A stretch of 64,000 bases of DNA from DAOMNO01 sp035443885 (GTDB taxonomy: Bacteria > Planctomycetota > Phycisphaerae > Phycisphaerales > SM1A02), in contig DAOMNO010000012.1 of NCBI GenBank assembly GCA_035443885.1, positions 1 through 64,000 of the forward strand. Direction: 5' to 3'. Within the stretch, counting starts at the first letter, position 1, and the number at the start of each line of letters is the position of its first letter. The notes under the pieces are model-generated. The model saw nothing but the letters and a program-made list of their open reading frames with translations, was not told the origin of the DNA and ran no database searches. A program made the translations under genes and the position numbers. Positions 32,965 to 42,883 of the stretch are shown piece by piece.

Positions 32965-34713
32965 TCAGCACGGCCCCCACGAGCTGAGCAGGATGAGCAG
33001 GTCTTGCACGTCCACCGTGCCGCTGTCATTGAGGTCCGCCGGGCAGTTGCCCTTGCCGCACGGTCCCCACGAACTGAGCAGGATGAGCAGGTCCTGCACG
33101 TCCACCGCACCGCTGTTGTTGAGGTCCGCTGGGCAGGCCGGTACGACCGGTGCGCAAGCAAGAAGATTGTTGAAGTTCTGCATTGCAAACGTCGGCGTGA
33201 CGGAGCACAACCGCCACGTATTCGGAGCGCCGAACGTGCTGGTAACGCCGTCCGTGTAGTTGGCAAACACCTGCACATTGCCGGAAGGGTCTTGCGTAAG
33301 AATGCAGACTTCGCGGCTGCTGACACCGCGCCCACCGTAGCCGGCAGCACCCTCACCGGACGGACCAAAGACGACAGTGTTCTGCGCATCGCGAATCGTC
33401 AGCCTCCAGTCCTCATGACCGACGGACATGCGACCGAAGACTTTCGGCTCTTCTGAGTGATACGTCGATGCGACAAAGTTCGTATCCGCAGTGTGGATGT
33501 TGATCCAGTTGCCGCCGGGAAGCGTATAGCTCACGTCGGAATCAAGGCCGCCGCTGAAGGTGTTGCGTTCAATGAACGTGATGATGGTGCCGGGCTGCAG
33601 GTTAGCGAACGCAGCGTTGTTGTTCAGCGTGACGGAGCCAAACTTGTTTTCACCAAGCTCTTCCCAGTGAAGGCTCCAGCCGCGCATATCAACGTTCTCA
33701 CCCGTCACGACGAGTTCGAACCAGTTTCCGCCGTTACCCTGTACGCGGCCGAAGAACATATCCGCAGCCTGACCACCGTTCTCGTCCGCGTTTTCGTCGC
33801 CTCCGTTGAGCCAGTTGGCGTTGGCGACTGCGTTGTACTCATTGAGGATCACGCGATTACACGGGCACTCGACCCATGAACGCAGTGCGGTGAAGTCCTG
33901 ATATCGTTCGCAGCGCACTTCGGGGAACGCGCTGATGAGATCGCTCCATCGGTTCGGCTTACCAAAGGTGGATGAGTCGCCGTCGTCGTAATGCGTGATG
34001 TTGACGGTGGAGACGGGATTAAGCTCAAGACGGCCGACTTCGCGGCTATTGATGCCACCACCCTGCCAGCCAGCAATGCCTTCCCCGATCGGTCCATGCA
34101 GCAGTGTACCCTGCGCGTTGAGGATGCGACCCTGCCAATTGTCATTGCCGACTGCGAAGTAGCCGGGGTCTTCACCCGCACGATTGTGCACCGTCGTGAG
34201 GTACTGCGCGTCGTAGCTGTTGATGTTGATCCACCAGTCCCCCGCGCATGGATCGAAGCTGACATCAGTATCCAGACCGCCCTGTGCGGTTGTCTTCTCG
34301 ATGATCGTGATGATCGTTCCCGCGCGAAGGTTGGCCCAAAGCGGGTCTTGCGTGAAGGTGATGATGCCTTGACGGATCGTGCCCGGCGCGAGCCAGATGA
34401 CAGTTCCGTCGCCATCAGGGTTGCCGGTCTCGGCCCAGCGCAGCTCCCAGCCGCGTACGTCGAGATTGTCGATGGTAACGACGAGTTCGATCCAGTTGCC
34501 ACCGTTACCCATCACGCGGCCAAAGAACGTATCGTCGCCGCCTTCACACGCAAAACCGCCCGGTCCTTCACAGGCAGGCGTATCGGGGTTGCCAATCCAC
34601 TTCTGACTGCCGACGCAGTTCCATTCGTTGATAATCAGACCGCCCGCTTGCGCCATCGCTGCGGATGCAACGGTGAGCGATACGACGGCGGGGACCGCGA
34701 AATGCGAAATCAT
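32965..34713 (-). CDS. secreted protein with two tandem lamin-tail-like domains and a dockerin
   Basis: 582 residues with a signal peptide (MISHFAVPAVVSLTVASAAM). Two similar domains cover about residues 26-255 and 288-500: IINEWN / ILNEYN at the start, FFGRVMGNGGNWIELVVT / FFGRVQGNGGNWFELVVT, DVRGWELRWAE / DMRGWSLHWEE, then GTIITIIEKTT / GTIITFIERNT, and STFGKPNRW / STFGAPNTW at the end. The INE...ELV...GW.L pattern is that of lamin-tail-like domains. Residues 527-582 are two dockerin halves ending LLILLSSWGPC. AGGAG precedes the ATG. Even Cys content and repeats suggest an extracellular structural or adhesive protein. Confidence 0.82.
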   Translation of the reverse strand: MISHFAVPAVVSLTVASAAMAQAGGLIINEWNCVGSQKWIGNPDTPACEGPGGFACEGGDDTFFGRVMGNGGNWIELVVTIDNLDVRGWELRWAETGNPDGDGTVIWLAPGTIRQGIITFTQDPLWANLRAGTIITIIEKTTAQGGLDTDVSFDPCAGDWWININSYDAQYLTTVHNRAGEDPGYFAVGNDNWQGRILNAQGTLLHGPIGEGIAGWQGGGINSREVGRLELNPVSTVNITHYDDGDSSTFGKPNRWSDLISAFPEVRCERYQDFTALRSWVECPCNRVILNEYNAVANANWLNGGDENADENGGQAADMFFGRVQGNGGNWFELVVTGENVDMRGWSLHWEELGENKFGSVTLNNNAAFANLQPGTIITFIERNTFSGGLDSDVSYTLPGGNWINIHTADTNFVASTYHSEEPKVFGRMSVGHEDWRLTIRDAQNTVVFGPSGEGAAGYGGRGVSSREVCILTQDPSGNVQVFANYTDGVTSTFGAPNTWRLCSVTPTFAMQNFNNLLACAPVVPACPADLNNSGAVDVQDLLILLSSWGPCGKGNCPADLNDSGTVDVQDLLILLSSWGPC

Positions 34714-34881
34714 GATCCTGCTCTCCTTGGGGTGTTGCGAAGCGCGAGTATTGAAACCTCTGCGCGCTCAACTTCTGTAATGTCCGCGCTAAGATGCGGC
34801 GCGATTGCCTCTCAACAAAGCACCGACGGACCAAAGGCCCGCCGGCGCACGCTCATCTCCATCCTCCATCTGATCAACTGG

Positions 34882-35670
34882 TTACGCGATGCGGCGGCGG
34901 CGAATACCGACAAGACCAGCCACGCCGAGCAGAGCCAGCGCGCCTGGTGCGGGCACGATGCCGACCGCATAGAAGTTGTCGATCGCAAGACCGTTGTCCT
35001 GGCCGGTCAGGTCTTGAATATCCCAGCGAAGGACGATCGACTGACCGGGAGCCCATTTCAGACCGGTGATGACATCATTGATTGCCGTCTGATTGGCTGC
35101 ATTGTTTCCGTCCAGCGCGACGTTACCGCCGGCCAGATTCGGTGTTGCGAAATCGAGGCCGGTGAACGTGGTAGTTGCATCCTCAAGCGAAGTGCCCATG
35201 CCGTAGCTGAAGCGGAGCACGTTGAAGATGTTGGCATCACCCGTGCGCCACTGCTCGCCGATGAATGAGATATCGAGAGCCACGAACGTCTGGCTGGACG
35301 TATTGGTCAGCACGACACCGAACGAAGAAATCTGATTGCTCGTGGGCAGCGCGCCGAGTGCGCGATCCGTAGAGCCATCGGCACCGAAGAACACCACCCC
35401 GCGGCCAGCAGCACCGGACAAGCTGCCGTTGTGGGCCTTGAACTCAGTATTGCCGCTGCTGCCGGTGAAGTTGGCGCCGTACCAGCCTTCCATGCCGGTT
35501 GAGCCGAGGATACCGTTGATCGCGTGAGGGCCGCGACCATTGAGCGTGGTTGAGCCGCTCTGACCCAGACCGTCAAAATCCTGGAAGTACGAACCCGTGA
35601 AACTCACGCTGCCGAATGCAGCGCTGACCACGCCGAGGCTGAGCGAGGCAGCCAACAACTGATTCTTCAT
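34882..35670 (-). CDS. exported PEP-CTERM protein
   Basis: 262 residues from the Met at 35670, which has AGGAGAAAGG upstream. Signal peptide MKNQLLAASLSLGVVSAAFG. The mature part is Gly/Ser/Thr/Asn-rich and beta-type (FTGSYFQDFDGLGQSGSTTL, FVALDISFIGEQWRTGDANI). The C-terminus IVPAPGALALLGVAGLVG then RRRRIA is a full PEP-CTERM sorting signal. It is presumably processed by an exosortase elsewhere in the genome. It lies 168 bp upstream of the lamin-tail/dockerin gene. Confidence 0.85.
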   Translation of the reverse strand: MKNQLLAASLSLGVVSAAFGSVSFTGSYFQDFDGLGQSGSTTLNGRGPHAINGILGSTGMEGWYGANFTGSSGNTEFKAHNGSLSGAAGRGVVFFGADGSTDRALGALPTSNQISSFGVVLTNTSSQTFVALDISFIGEQWRTGDANIFNVLRFSYGMGTSLEDATTTFTGLDFATPNLAGGNVALDGNNAANQTAINDVITGLKWAPGQSIVLRWDIQDLTGQDNGLAIDNFYAVGIVPAPGALALLGVAGLVGIRRRRIA

Positions 35671-35811
35671 AACCTTTCTCCTTGTGAATGCTGTCCAATC
35701 CCAAATCCAGATCAATGACGTTTCTTTCCACTCCTGACGCCATCGCCTGATATTCGCCGCATCACGAGACGCGGCCCTTCAACTCCGACCATTCAAGCCA
35801 TCCCGCGCGAA

Positions 35812-37233
35812 TTACCGGTGAGCGGCTTGTGAATCCTCAGTCAAACTTGTCACACTCGCGCGAAGCTGAGATCGCTGCACTGCGCCAAACGCTGGGATGC
35901 GCAGCACTTCTGCCTCTTTCGCAAGGTCGAACACGATGATTGTGTCGGGGTCGCGCTCGCCCGCAGCAATCAGCAGCAACCCATTCCGTGTCGGATCAAC
36001 AGCATGGCAGCGAAACGCACGCATTCCCATGGGAATCGCGCGCACACTGAAATGCCCCTCAATCGCATCAGCATCAGACGAGCCTGAACCACCAACCTCG
36101 AACACATACAGCTCAGAGCCAGGCTGCCATGTCTTATCCCGCTCCGTTTCACCTCGCCGCTTCAACTTTCCGGATGGCGTGCCGACTACCTTGCCGAGCA
36201 CCTGCACGTGTGTAAGCGTGTCGAGGCCGTGTCGAACAGGCGTTCTCGCGATAACCGTTCGGCGGCTCAAGTCCACGAGCGCTGCGCCACCCTCCGGGCC
36301 TGCGTTCGCGACCAGCACGAACTCACGATCGCTCGCAGCAAACTTCACCATGCGGTCGGGAAACGAGTTGCCCCAAGATTCATCCACCGCAACAGGCAAT
36401 GTTACGTAGTTCTGCCAGCGGCCCTGCAGCACTGCATCGAGGTCGGCCAGTGCGACCGCGCCATACAAATCAAGGGTGAGAAAAATGGTGTTCGTCGCGG
36501 GCGAAGCAAGAACAACCTCAGGCCCCGGTCCCTGCTCTGCAAGGTTCTTGGCAGCGTCGTAATGCAGCTCGGGCCGATCTCGCGGAAGTTGCAAATCGTG
36601 GGCAATCATCAACGTCCCCGCTTTGCAGATATCTGCGACAACAAGGCGGTTCCCCTTATGTTTGCCGCTGCTGCTGTCCTTCTGAAACGTCATCAACACT
36701 TGAGCGGAACCATCTCGATCCGCCGACAGAATCAGGATGTCCTCAACGCGATGACCGGAAGGCTTGAGCGCCTGCCTCGCGCTCCAGCGTGAGAGAATCT
36801 TGCACTCTGCCAGATCGAAAACGCACACGACCCCCTTGTCACCGCCGACAATCGCACGCTCCCCGAACGTGCGAACCTCATCCGGTTCTGCGTTCAGATC
36901 AAGCCGCACCACGCGCGGCGGCGAAACGCTCTGATCAACAACAATGATGTTCCCCGCTGCGTCAACAACATTCGTCACGATGACGCGTTGCCCACTTTCG
37001 CTCACGGCGAGCTTGTACGGCGTACTGCACTGCTCATCACGAAACAACACAACGTGCTCGATCACGCGGCCATCACGATCATCTACAACAAGTTTCGCGA
37101 CCCCACCAGTGGTGCCGTCAATAAAGCTGTAGTAAAGGTCCACAGCGGCGGCTAGGCTGCTGAACAGCAACAGTGCACAAAGTGCAACGAACACACGGAT
37201 GGCTGCGAGACTCTTCAAGAAGCGAAAGCGCAT
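35812..37233 (-). CDS. exported beta-propeller-like protein
   Basis: 473 residues from the Met at 37233 (GGAG 9 bases before it). Signal peptide LAAIRVFVALCALLLFSSLAAA. Repeating strands such as YKLAVSESGQRVIVTNVV, PDEVRTFGERAIVGGDKGVVCVFDL, NTIFLTLDLYGAVALADLDA and PDTIIVFDLAKEAEVLRIP suggest a YncE/Lactonase-like propeller. No catalytic motif is visible. It is isolated between the PEP-CTERM gene and the divergent ABC operon, and its role is unknown. Confidence 0.7.
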   Translation of the reverse strand: MRFRFLKSLAAIRVFVALCALLLFSSLAAAVDLYYSFIDGTTGGVAKLVVDDRDGRVIEHVVLFRDEQCSTPYKLAVSESGQRVIVTNVVDAAGNIIVVDQSVSPPRVVRLDLNAEPDEVRTFGERAIVGGDKGVVCVFDLAECKILSRWSARQALKPSGHRVEDILILSADRDGSAQVLMTFQKDSSSGKHKGNRLVVADICKAGTLMIAHDLQLPRDRPELHYDAAKNLAEQGPGPEVVLASPATNTIFLTLDLYGAVALADLDAVLQGRWQNYVTLPVAVDESWGNSFPDRMVKFAASDREFVLVANAGPEGGAALVDLSRRTVIARTPVRHGLDTLTHVQVLGKVVGTPSGKLKRRGETERDKTWQPGSELYVFEVGGSGSSDADAIEGHFSVRAIPMGMRAFRCHAVDPTRNGLLLIAAGERDPDTIIVFDLAKEAEVLRIPAFGAVQRSQLRASVTSLTEDSQAAHR

Positions 37234-37394
37234 GGCGACACTCCACAATCAGCGAGACCCGCGAGCGGTCCCGCTGAAACGGCGGCCATGTTGATGCTCA
37301 GCCGTAACCGCCAAGCTCAGATCATGTAAACATTCCGTTAGACATACTTGCCGTGTTTGCCATGCTGCATCGCTCACCATTCACATTGGATTGC

Positions 37395-37423
37395 TTGACA
37401 CAATCTTCACAAATCTGTCTTAA
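37395..37423 (+). promoter_or_regulatory. possible promoter of the ABC transporter operon
   Basis: TTGACA at 37395-37400 is a perfect -35. An AT-rich -10 region (TCTTAA at 37418-37423, 17 bases away) is a poor match. The ATG follows 11 bases later, so the transcript would be almost leaderless. No ribosome binding site is seen before that ATG, which fits. Confidence 0.35.
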
Positions 37424-37433
37424 TCTGATTTTG

Positions 37434-38594
37434 ATGAACGCAGCGGGTGTGATCTCGCAACCAGCTTCGGCCGGCGTTTCGGAGTGCGCCGAAAGGGCTA
37501 CCGCGCAGACAGCCGTCAGTGCTGATGCATTCTTGAAATGCCTCGGCCTCGTCAAGCGATTCGGCGAGACGCGCGTGGTGAACGACATCACCTTTTCCAT
37601 TACGAAGGGGCAATGTCTTGCATTGCTTGGTCCATCCGGCTGCGGCAAGAGCACTCTGCTCAACATGGTCGCAGGCATCATCCCACCAGACGATGGCGAA
37701 ATACACTGCGATGGGCAAATCATTGACTCACCATCTAATGGCGTATCGGTCCCCATGCGTCTGCGCCGCTTTGCGATGGTTTTTCAGGATTTCAGCCTGT
37801 GGCCTCACATGACCGTGCACCGCAATGTCGAGTTCGGCCTGCGCATGATAAATGTCAAACGGGCGGATCGTGAAGCACGAGTCGCCGAGGCCCTCGCGCG
37901 CGTCCGCATGGATGCATTCGCTGATCGATACCCCGGTCAACTTTCCGGCGGGCAGCAGCAGCGAGTCGCCATTGCACGCGCACTCGCTGTGCAGCCCCGC
38001 GTGCTGCTGCTTGATGAGCCGCTCAGCGCGCTCGATGCGCGTCTGCGCGATGAGCTTCGCGATGAACTTACTGAACTCATCCGCACGCTAAAAATGACGA
38101 CTATCTTCGTAACGCACGATCAGGCTGAAGCTCTCACGATGGCCGACGCGGTCGCCGTGATGAATCATGGCCGCCTTGAGCAGATCGGCTCCCCACTGGA
38201 GATCTATCACTCGCCTCGCTCAGCGTTCGTGGCGGAATTCATCGGCTCCAGCAATATTTTCGAAGCAAGCGCTGCGGGAGAAACGCTCTGCCTCGGAACG
38301 GATGAGCGTTGGCCTGCTGCGCCGATCCATGCCGACATCTGCGGCACATGTCTGCTCAGGCGCGAACATGTCATCATCACACCGTACCACGTAGCCGATC
38401 ACTTGCTGGAATCGGACTGGATCGCCCTGCACGGCGCGTGTGAACGCACGGCGTTTACCGGCGAACGATTCGATGTCGCCGCCCGCACGGAAGGCGGCCT
38501 CATCCTGCGAGGTGTATCACACACATCCTTGCAGGTGGGCGAATCGGTGCGAATCGCTTTCCGCGCTGAGCATCTTCGGATGATCTCTGCATGA
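37434..38594 (+). CDS. ABC transporter ATP-binding protein (ferric-iron/POPT type)
   Basis: 386 residues. After about 30 Ala-rich residues comes the nucleotide-binding domain: Walker [10 protein letters not shown] (66-74), Q-loop FQDFSLWPH, signature LSGGQQQR, Walker [13 protein letters not shown] and H-loop [28 protein letters not shown] then begins the C-terminal regulatory OB-like domain typical of FbpC/PotA/UgpC-class importers. It energises uptake with the next two genes, which overlap each other and it by four bases. The substrate is probably iron, or possibly a small organic ion. Confidence 0.9.
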   Translation: MNAAGVISQPASAGVSECAERATAQTAVSADAFLKCLGLVKRFGETRVVNDITFSITKGQCLALLGPSGCGKSTLLNMVAGIIPPDDGEIHCDGQIIDSPSNGVSVPMRLRRFAMVFQDFSLWPHMTVHRNVEFGLRMINVKRADREARVAEALARVRMDAFADRYPGQLSGGQQQRVAIARALAVQPRVLLLDEPLSALDARLRDELRDELTELIRTLKMTTIFVTHDQAEALTMADAVAVMNHGRLEQIGSPLEIYHSPRSAFVAEFIGSSNIFEASAAGETLCLGTDERWPAAPIHADICGTCLLRREHVIITPYHVADHLLESDWIALHGACERTAFTGERFDVAARTEGGLILRGVSHTSLQVGESVRIAFRAEHLRMISA

Positions 38595-39628
38595 CCCGAT
38601 CGCTCGTGGCCTTATTGGTGATGCTGGCTCTCTTTGCAATGGCTGCGGTCAGTTGCGCCCCGAGCGAGGCTGACGAACGCAAACTGGTTGTTTACACCGC
38701 AGGCCCGCGAGGTGTTGCGGAAGTGATCTGCGACGCCTTCACTGCTGAAACCGGCATTGCCATCGAACTCTTCTCCGCCACCACCGGCCAGGTGCTCGCC
38801 AAACTCGAAGCGGAGAAGTACAACCCGCGCGCTGATATTGTCATTCTGGCCAGCGGCTTCGCTGCGGAGTGGCTCAAACGCGAAAACCGACTGCTGCCCT
38901 ATCATCCGAGTTGGCTCGATGAAACGCATACCGCATGGCATGACCCGGACGATGCGTACTTCGCCACAAGCGCCGCAGCGGTCGGCATTGCCGTGCGCCG
39001 CGATGCACATCGCCCCGACCTTGAATGGTGCGATTTTTTCAACGATTCCGCATCCAGCAAAGGTCGATTCGCCGGCCGTGCGATCATGCCCGCGCCGTCG
39101 CGCTCCGGCTCCAGCAGTGATTTCGTACTCACCTACATGCTCAGCCGTGATGAAGACCGCGTCTGGCAGGACTTCATCACGGCCAAGCGCAACGGACTTG
39201 AAATTGCCGGTGCGAACAGTCAGGCCATAACCAACCTGCTGATCGGATCACATGATGCAATCGTCGGCGCGGCGGATTATCTCGTCTATCGTGAAATCGC
39301 ACGCGGCGAGCCGATCGTCATGCACTTTCCGCCATCTGGCGCGCCGGTCATCACGCGGCCAATCGCGATTCTCAAATCCACACGCCGTGCTGAGACTGCG
39401 ATGCGCTTCATCGATCATTACTTCAGCGAAGCATCGCAGGCTCGCCTTGCCGCAGTTCATCTTCTGCCTGCAAGAACATCCACGCCGCTGAGCGCAGCCC
39501 GCGCGGATCAACCCCTGCCACCGACAATCGGCGTGAACATAGACGACGTGCTCAGGCATCAGCGACGCATTCTTCGCCGCTTTCAATATGAGATTGAGCG
39601 TGCTTCATCGCGCGAGAGAACACGATGA
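38591..39628 (+). CDS. ABC transporter substrate-binding lipoprotein (FbpA/iron type)
   Basis: 345 residues with a lipobox (FAMAAVSCAPS). LVVYTAGPRGVAEVICDAFTAETGI is the FbpA/AfuA-like beginning (VVYTA...), followed by VLAKLEAEKYNPRADIVILAS, and VGAADYLVYREIARGEPI in the lobe that in FbpA carries the metal-binding tyrosines. HFPPSGAPVITRPIAILKST is also family-typical. Its ATG overlaps the ATPase stop (ATGA). It captures the substrate outside the inner membrane and delivers it to the permease. Confidence 0.88.
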   Translation: MTRSLVALLVMLALFAMAAVSCAPSEADERKLVVYTAGPRGVAEVICDAFTAETGIAIELFSATTGQVLAKLEAEKYNPRADIVILASGFAAEWLKRENRLLPYHPSWLDETHTAWHDPDDAYFATSAAAVGIAVRRDAHRPDLEWCDFFNDSASSKGRFAGRAIMPAPSRSGSSSDFVLTYMLSRDEDRVWQDFITAKRNGLEIAGANSQAITNLLIGSHDAIVGAADYLVYREIARGEPIVMHFPPSGAPVITRPIAILKSTRRAETAMRFIDHYFSEASQARLAAVHLLPARTSTPLSAARADQPLPPTIGVNIDDVLRHQRRILRRFQYEIERASSRERTR

Positions 39629-41310
39629 AGGCTCAACCATCACACGCATTCAACCGCTGGATGTCGCTCCTCGCGCTGGCGTTCGTCATTGTGATGATCG
39701 CATATCCGGTCGCGCTGCTGCTCATCCAAAGCGTCATCCCGGAGATTCTCGCAGGTGATTTCCGTCCTTCACTTGACGCATACATCCGCATCTTCACCAG
39801 CGATGGCGTTGCTGAAATGCTCTGGAACTCGCTCCGCTGGGCCATTGCGACAACGCTCATCGCGTGGCTGATCGGCCTGCCATGCGGCTGGATTCTCGCC
39901 CGCGTCAACTTGGCCGGCAAGACCTTCATCCGTCTGCTGTTTCTCGTCCCCATCATGATGCCGCCCTATGTGTTCGCCCTCAGCTACACGCTGCTCATGC
40001 TGCCGGGCGGCCTTGGCGATTCCGCGCTCGGCGGCGTGCCAGAATCATGGCGCGACCTCTTTTTTTCCTTCTGGGGCGTCGCTTTCGTGATGGCAATCTG
40101 CTGCTTTGGTTACGTTACGCTGGCGATTGAAGCTGCGCTCCGCGCCATGCCGCTGCGACTGGAGCACGCTGCATTCATGCTCGGCGCATCGCCCATCGTC
40201 GTCTTTCGCAGCGTCATCTTCCCGCTGCTCATCCCCGCGCTGCTCAACACGGGCGTGCTCGTCTTTCTGGACGCCATCTCGAACTTTGGTGTGCCTGCCA
40301 TCCTCGGCCCGCGTGCGAACCTCCCGCTCCTGCCCGCAGAAATTTATGCCCTCGTAACGAGCTGGCCGCTTGACTTTCCCCTGGCCACCTCGCTTTCAAG
40401 CCTGCTGCTCATCGCTGCCGTCATCACGCTGTTCATCAATCAGCGGCTGCTGGCTCGCAGTGCGATGCACACATCGGCACGCACCCAGTCATCTCGCCCT
40501 GAAGACAACCGCACATCGCCGCTCATTCGCATGACTGCATGGTGCATCTTGAGTCTTGTTTTCCTCTTCGCACTGGGGCTGCCGTGCTTTGCCGTCGTGC
40601 TTGGCAGCCTTGTCGAACGCTGGAACGATGGCGCGCCGACGCTCACCTTTCAGCACTATCGCGAATTGCTTACACCAGGCTCGCGCGGCATGAGCGCACT
40701 GTGGACAAGCCTGTGGCTGAGCTTGGCCGCTGCAACAATCTGCACGATCGTCGGCGGGTTGATCGCGTACATCATCGTTCGCGGGCGCGGCCTCACTGTA
40801 CACCTGCTGGATGCCACCGCCATTCTGCCGCGTGTGCTGCCGAAGATTGTCGTCGCTGTCGCGCTCATCATGGCGTGGAACGCACCGTGGATGGGCGCGA
40901 TGCGCGCGGATGTGTATGGCACAGTGTGGATGCTGCTTGTCGCGTATGTCGCACTGTATCTTTCCGATTCACTCCGTTTCAGTGACGCAGGCATGAGGCG
41001 CATCAGCGTGAAGCTCGAACACGCTGCGGAGTCCATCGGCGCCACACGCTGGCAGAGCCTGCAACATATCACACTTCCCCTGCTCTGGCCCAGCCTGCTG
41101 GCAGGATGGCTCACCACGTTCGTCGCATGTATGCGCGATCTCGTCGCTTCGGTCATTCTGCTGCCGCCCGGCGTGGAAACAGCTGGCAGCTTTATCTTCA
41201 ACCAGTTTGAGCAAGGCGACATCGCCGCCGCGATGGCCATGGCCACGCTTATCGTTCTGCTCGGCGGCACGGTGCTTGCGGTCGCCATGCGCCTTGCTCC
41301 GCGCGGCTAG
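39625..41310 (+). CDS. ABC transporter permease (FbpB type, two fused halves)
   Basis: 561 residues with about 12 membrane segments, formed by two homologous permease halves. Each half carries an EAA-type loop: LEHAAFMLGASPIVVFRSVIFPL in the first half and LEHAAESIGATRWQSLQHITLPL in the second. The arrangement is that of ferric-iron transporters such as FbpB/SfuB. The ATG overlaps the binding-protein stop (ATGA), so the three subunits are co-translated. The gene ends 39 bp before the ATP-grasp gene. Confidence 0.92.
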   Translation: MKAQPSHAFNRWMSLLALAFVIVMIAYPVALLLIQSVIPEILAGDFRPSLDAYIRIFTSDGVAEMLWNSLRWAIATTLIAWLIGLPCGWILARVNLAGKTFIRLLFLVPIMMPPYVFALSYTLLMLPGGLGDSALGGVPESWRDLFFSFWGVAFVMAICCFGYVTLAIEAALRAMPLRLEHAAFMLGASPIVVFRSVIFPLLIPALLNTGVLVFLDAISNFGVPAILGPRANLPLLPAEIYALVTSWPLDFPLATSLSSLLLIAAVITLFINQRLLARSAMHTSARTQSSRPEDNRTSPLIRMTAWCILSLVFLFALGLPCFAVVLGSLVERWNDGAPTLTFQHYRELLTPGSRGMSALWTSLWLSLAAATICTIVGGLIAYIIVRGRGLTVHLLDATAILPRVLPKIVVAVALIMAWNAPWMGAMRADVYGTVWMLLVAYVALYLSDSLRFSDAGMRRISVKLEHAAESIGATRWQSLQHITLPLLWPSLLAGWLTTFVACMRDLVASVILLPPGVETAGSFIFNQFEQGDIAAAMAMATLIVLLGGTVLAVAMRLAPRG

Positions 41311-41349
41311 CGCAACCTCGCGATATTTCTGTCACGTTACGATAAGCGT

Positions 41350-42243
41350 ATGACGACCGTTGCGTTTCTCATCGCAGCCAACATGCTCAAGGACCACCCT
41401 CAGGCTCGCAGTGATTACTGGGAGCTGGATCGCGAGTATGAACCGATGCACGCAGCCTGCGCCGCGCGCGGAATACGCCTGCAACAAGTCATCTGGGACG
41501 ATTCTTCACTCGACCCCACGTCATACGACGCCTTTGTCATCGGCACCACGTGGGATTACCCCGAACGACCTGCCGACTTCATGCGCACGCTTGCCTCTCT
41601 GAGCGCACACAAGCCGCTGTTCAACCCGCTCGCGGTCGTGCAATGGAACCTTTCGAAGGCATACTTGCGCGATCTCGCTTCACGAGGCGCTGCCACCATT
41701 CCAACACTCTGGCGCGCGAGAGCCGACGCGATGACTATTGCCGCCGCCTTCGACGAACTCGGCACGGATGAAGTCGTCATCAAGCCTGAAGTTGGTGCCG
41801 GCGCGTGGCGTCAGGCTCGATTGAAGCGAGGCGAACCGCTCCCCCCTGCCAATACGCTTCCGCCCGATCGGTGCATGATTCAACCGTTCCTGCCTGCGAT
41901 TCTCGATGAGGGCGAGTATTCCTTCATCTTCTTCAACGGCAACTTCTCGCACTGTGCCCGCAAGATGGCGGCGAATGGCGATTACCGCATTCAGGCCATG
42001 TTCGGCGGCCACGAAGTAACGCACGACCCTGCCGAAACCGAAATTGCCCTCGCGCGACGCACGTTGGATGCCATCGACGAGCCGCTGCTCTACGCGCGGG
42101 TGGACATGATTCGCAATAGCACTGGCAATCTTGCCGTCATGGAAGTGGAGTTGATCGAGCCGTATCTGTACCCGGATCAGGGGCGAATGATGGGCGAGCA
42201 CTTCGCCGCTGCGCTGGAAGCGATGCTGAACCGCAGTACCTAA
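41350..42243 (+). CDS. ATP-grasp domain protein (glutathione synthetase-like)
   Basis: 297 residues. FVIGTTWDYPERPADFM, NPLAVVQWNLSKAYLRDLA and EVVIKPEVGAGAWRQARLKR (the ATP-grasp lysine and glycine loop), then MIQPFLPAILDEGEYSFIFF and FSHCARKMAANGDYRIQAMF, and MEVELIEPYLYP (the metal-binding Glu...Asn/Glu end). It forms a carboxylate-amine bond using ATP, as in the DcsG/RimK-related group. The amine and acid partners are unknown. It follows the iron-type permease by 39 bp and may be transcribed with it, though a link is not obvious. Confidence 0.8.
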   Translation: MTTVAFLIAANMLKDHPQARSDYWELDREYEPMHAACAARGIRLQQVIWDDSSLDPTSYDAFVIGTTWDYPERPADFMRTLASLSAHKPLFNPLAVVQWNLSKAYLRDLASRGAATIPTLWRARADAMTIAAAFDELGTDEVVIKPEVGAGAWRQARLKRGEPLPPANTLPPDRCMIQPFLPAILDEGEYSFIFFNGNFSHCARKMAANGDYRIQAMFGGHEVTHDPAETEIALARRTLDAIDEPLLYARVDMIRNSTGNLAVMEVELIEPYLYPDQGRMMGEHFAAALEAMLNRST

Positions 42244-42285
42244 TGCACGTTCCGCGCTCCAACCAGCTCTCGTTTATACTGGGCC

Positions 42286-42879
42286 ATGCCCATGACGCCT
42301 GAGACGACCATGATATCGCAACGCGCGCGCCATCCTCAGTTGGCGCAGTTCCTGAACGAGCACGCCATCATGCGCGGCACGTTCACGCTGGCCAGCGGCA
42401 GAACCAGCTCCTATTACTGCGACACCAAACAGGCAAGCTTTTCGGGCGAAGGCGCGCTGCTCATCGCGGACGCGATTGCGAAGGAAGTCGAAGGCCTGGC
42501 GTTCGACGCGATCGGCGGCATGGACATGGGCGCGACGCCGATCGTCGCGGCCGTCGCGCTTCGCCTGCACCAGCTCGGCCGCGATGTGCCTGCGTTCGTT
42601 GTGCGGAAGGATGTCAAAGGTCACGGCACGAAGAAAGAGATCGAAGGCATCCTGCCAAGTGAGCCGTCGCGCCTCGTCATTGTGGACGACGTCGTCACCT
42701 CAGGCGGCTCAATCATCAAGTCCATCGAAGCGACTCGCGCACGCGGCCACGAAGTCGTGCTGGCCATCAGCGTGCTCGACCGCGACACGGGCGGGCGACA
42801 GAACCTCGAAGCGCTCGGCGTGAGATATCAGCCGCTGGTGACGATTGCGGAGCTTGGCATCAGCAACGATCAGCCGTAA
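42286..42879 (+). CDS. pyrE: orotate phosphoribosyltransferase
   Basis: 197 residues. It joins orotate to PRPP to give OMP in pyrimidine synthesis. Motifs: GTFTLASGRTSSYYCDTKQA (F-x-L-x-S-G-x-x-S-x-Y-D/C), VRKDVKGHGTKKEIEG (flexible catalytic loop with Lys and His) and the PRPP-binding LVIVDDVVTSGGSI. A second in-frame ATG at 42310 would shorten it by eight residues. No clear ribosome binding site. It is convergent with the sorting-signal gene, with a gap of only four bases. Confidence 0.93.
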   Translation: MPMTPETTMISQRARHPQLAQFLNEHAIMRGTFTLASGRTSSYYCDTKQASFSGEGALLIADAIAKEVEGLAFDAIGGMDMGATPIVAAVALRLHQLGRDVPAFVVRKDVKGHGTKKEIEGILPSEPSRLVIVDDVVTSGGSIIKSIEATRARGHEVVLAISVLDRDTGGRQNLEALGVRYQPLVTIAELGISNDQP

Positions 42880-42883
42880 GCCA

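Noticed and set aside
33991..35268. 425-codon open frame antisense to the lamin-tail/dockerin and PEP-CTERM genes
   Set aside because: Both genes on the other strand have signal peptides, family motifs and ribosome binding sites. This frame has none.
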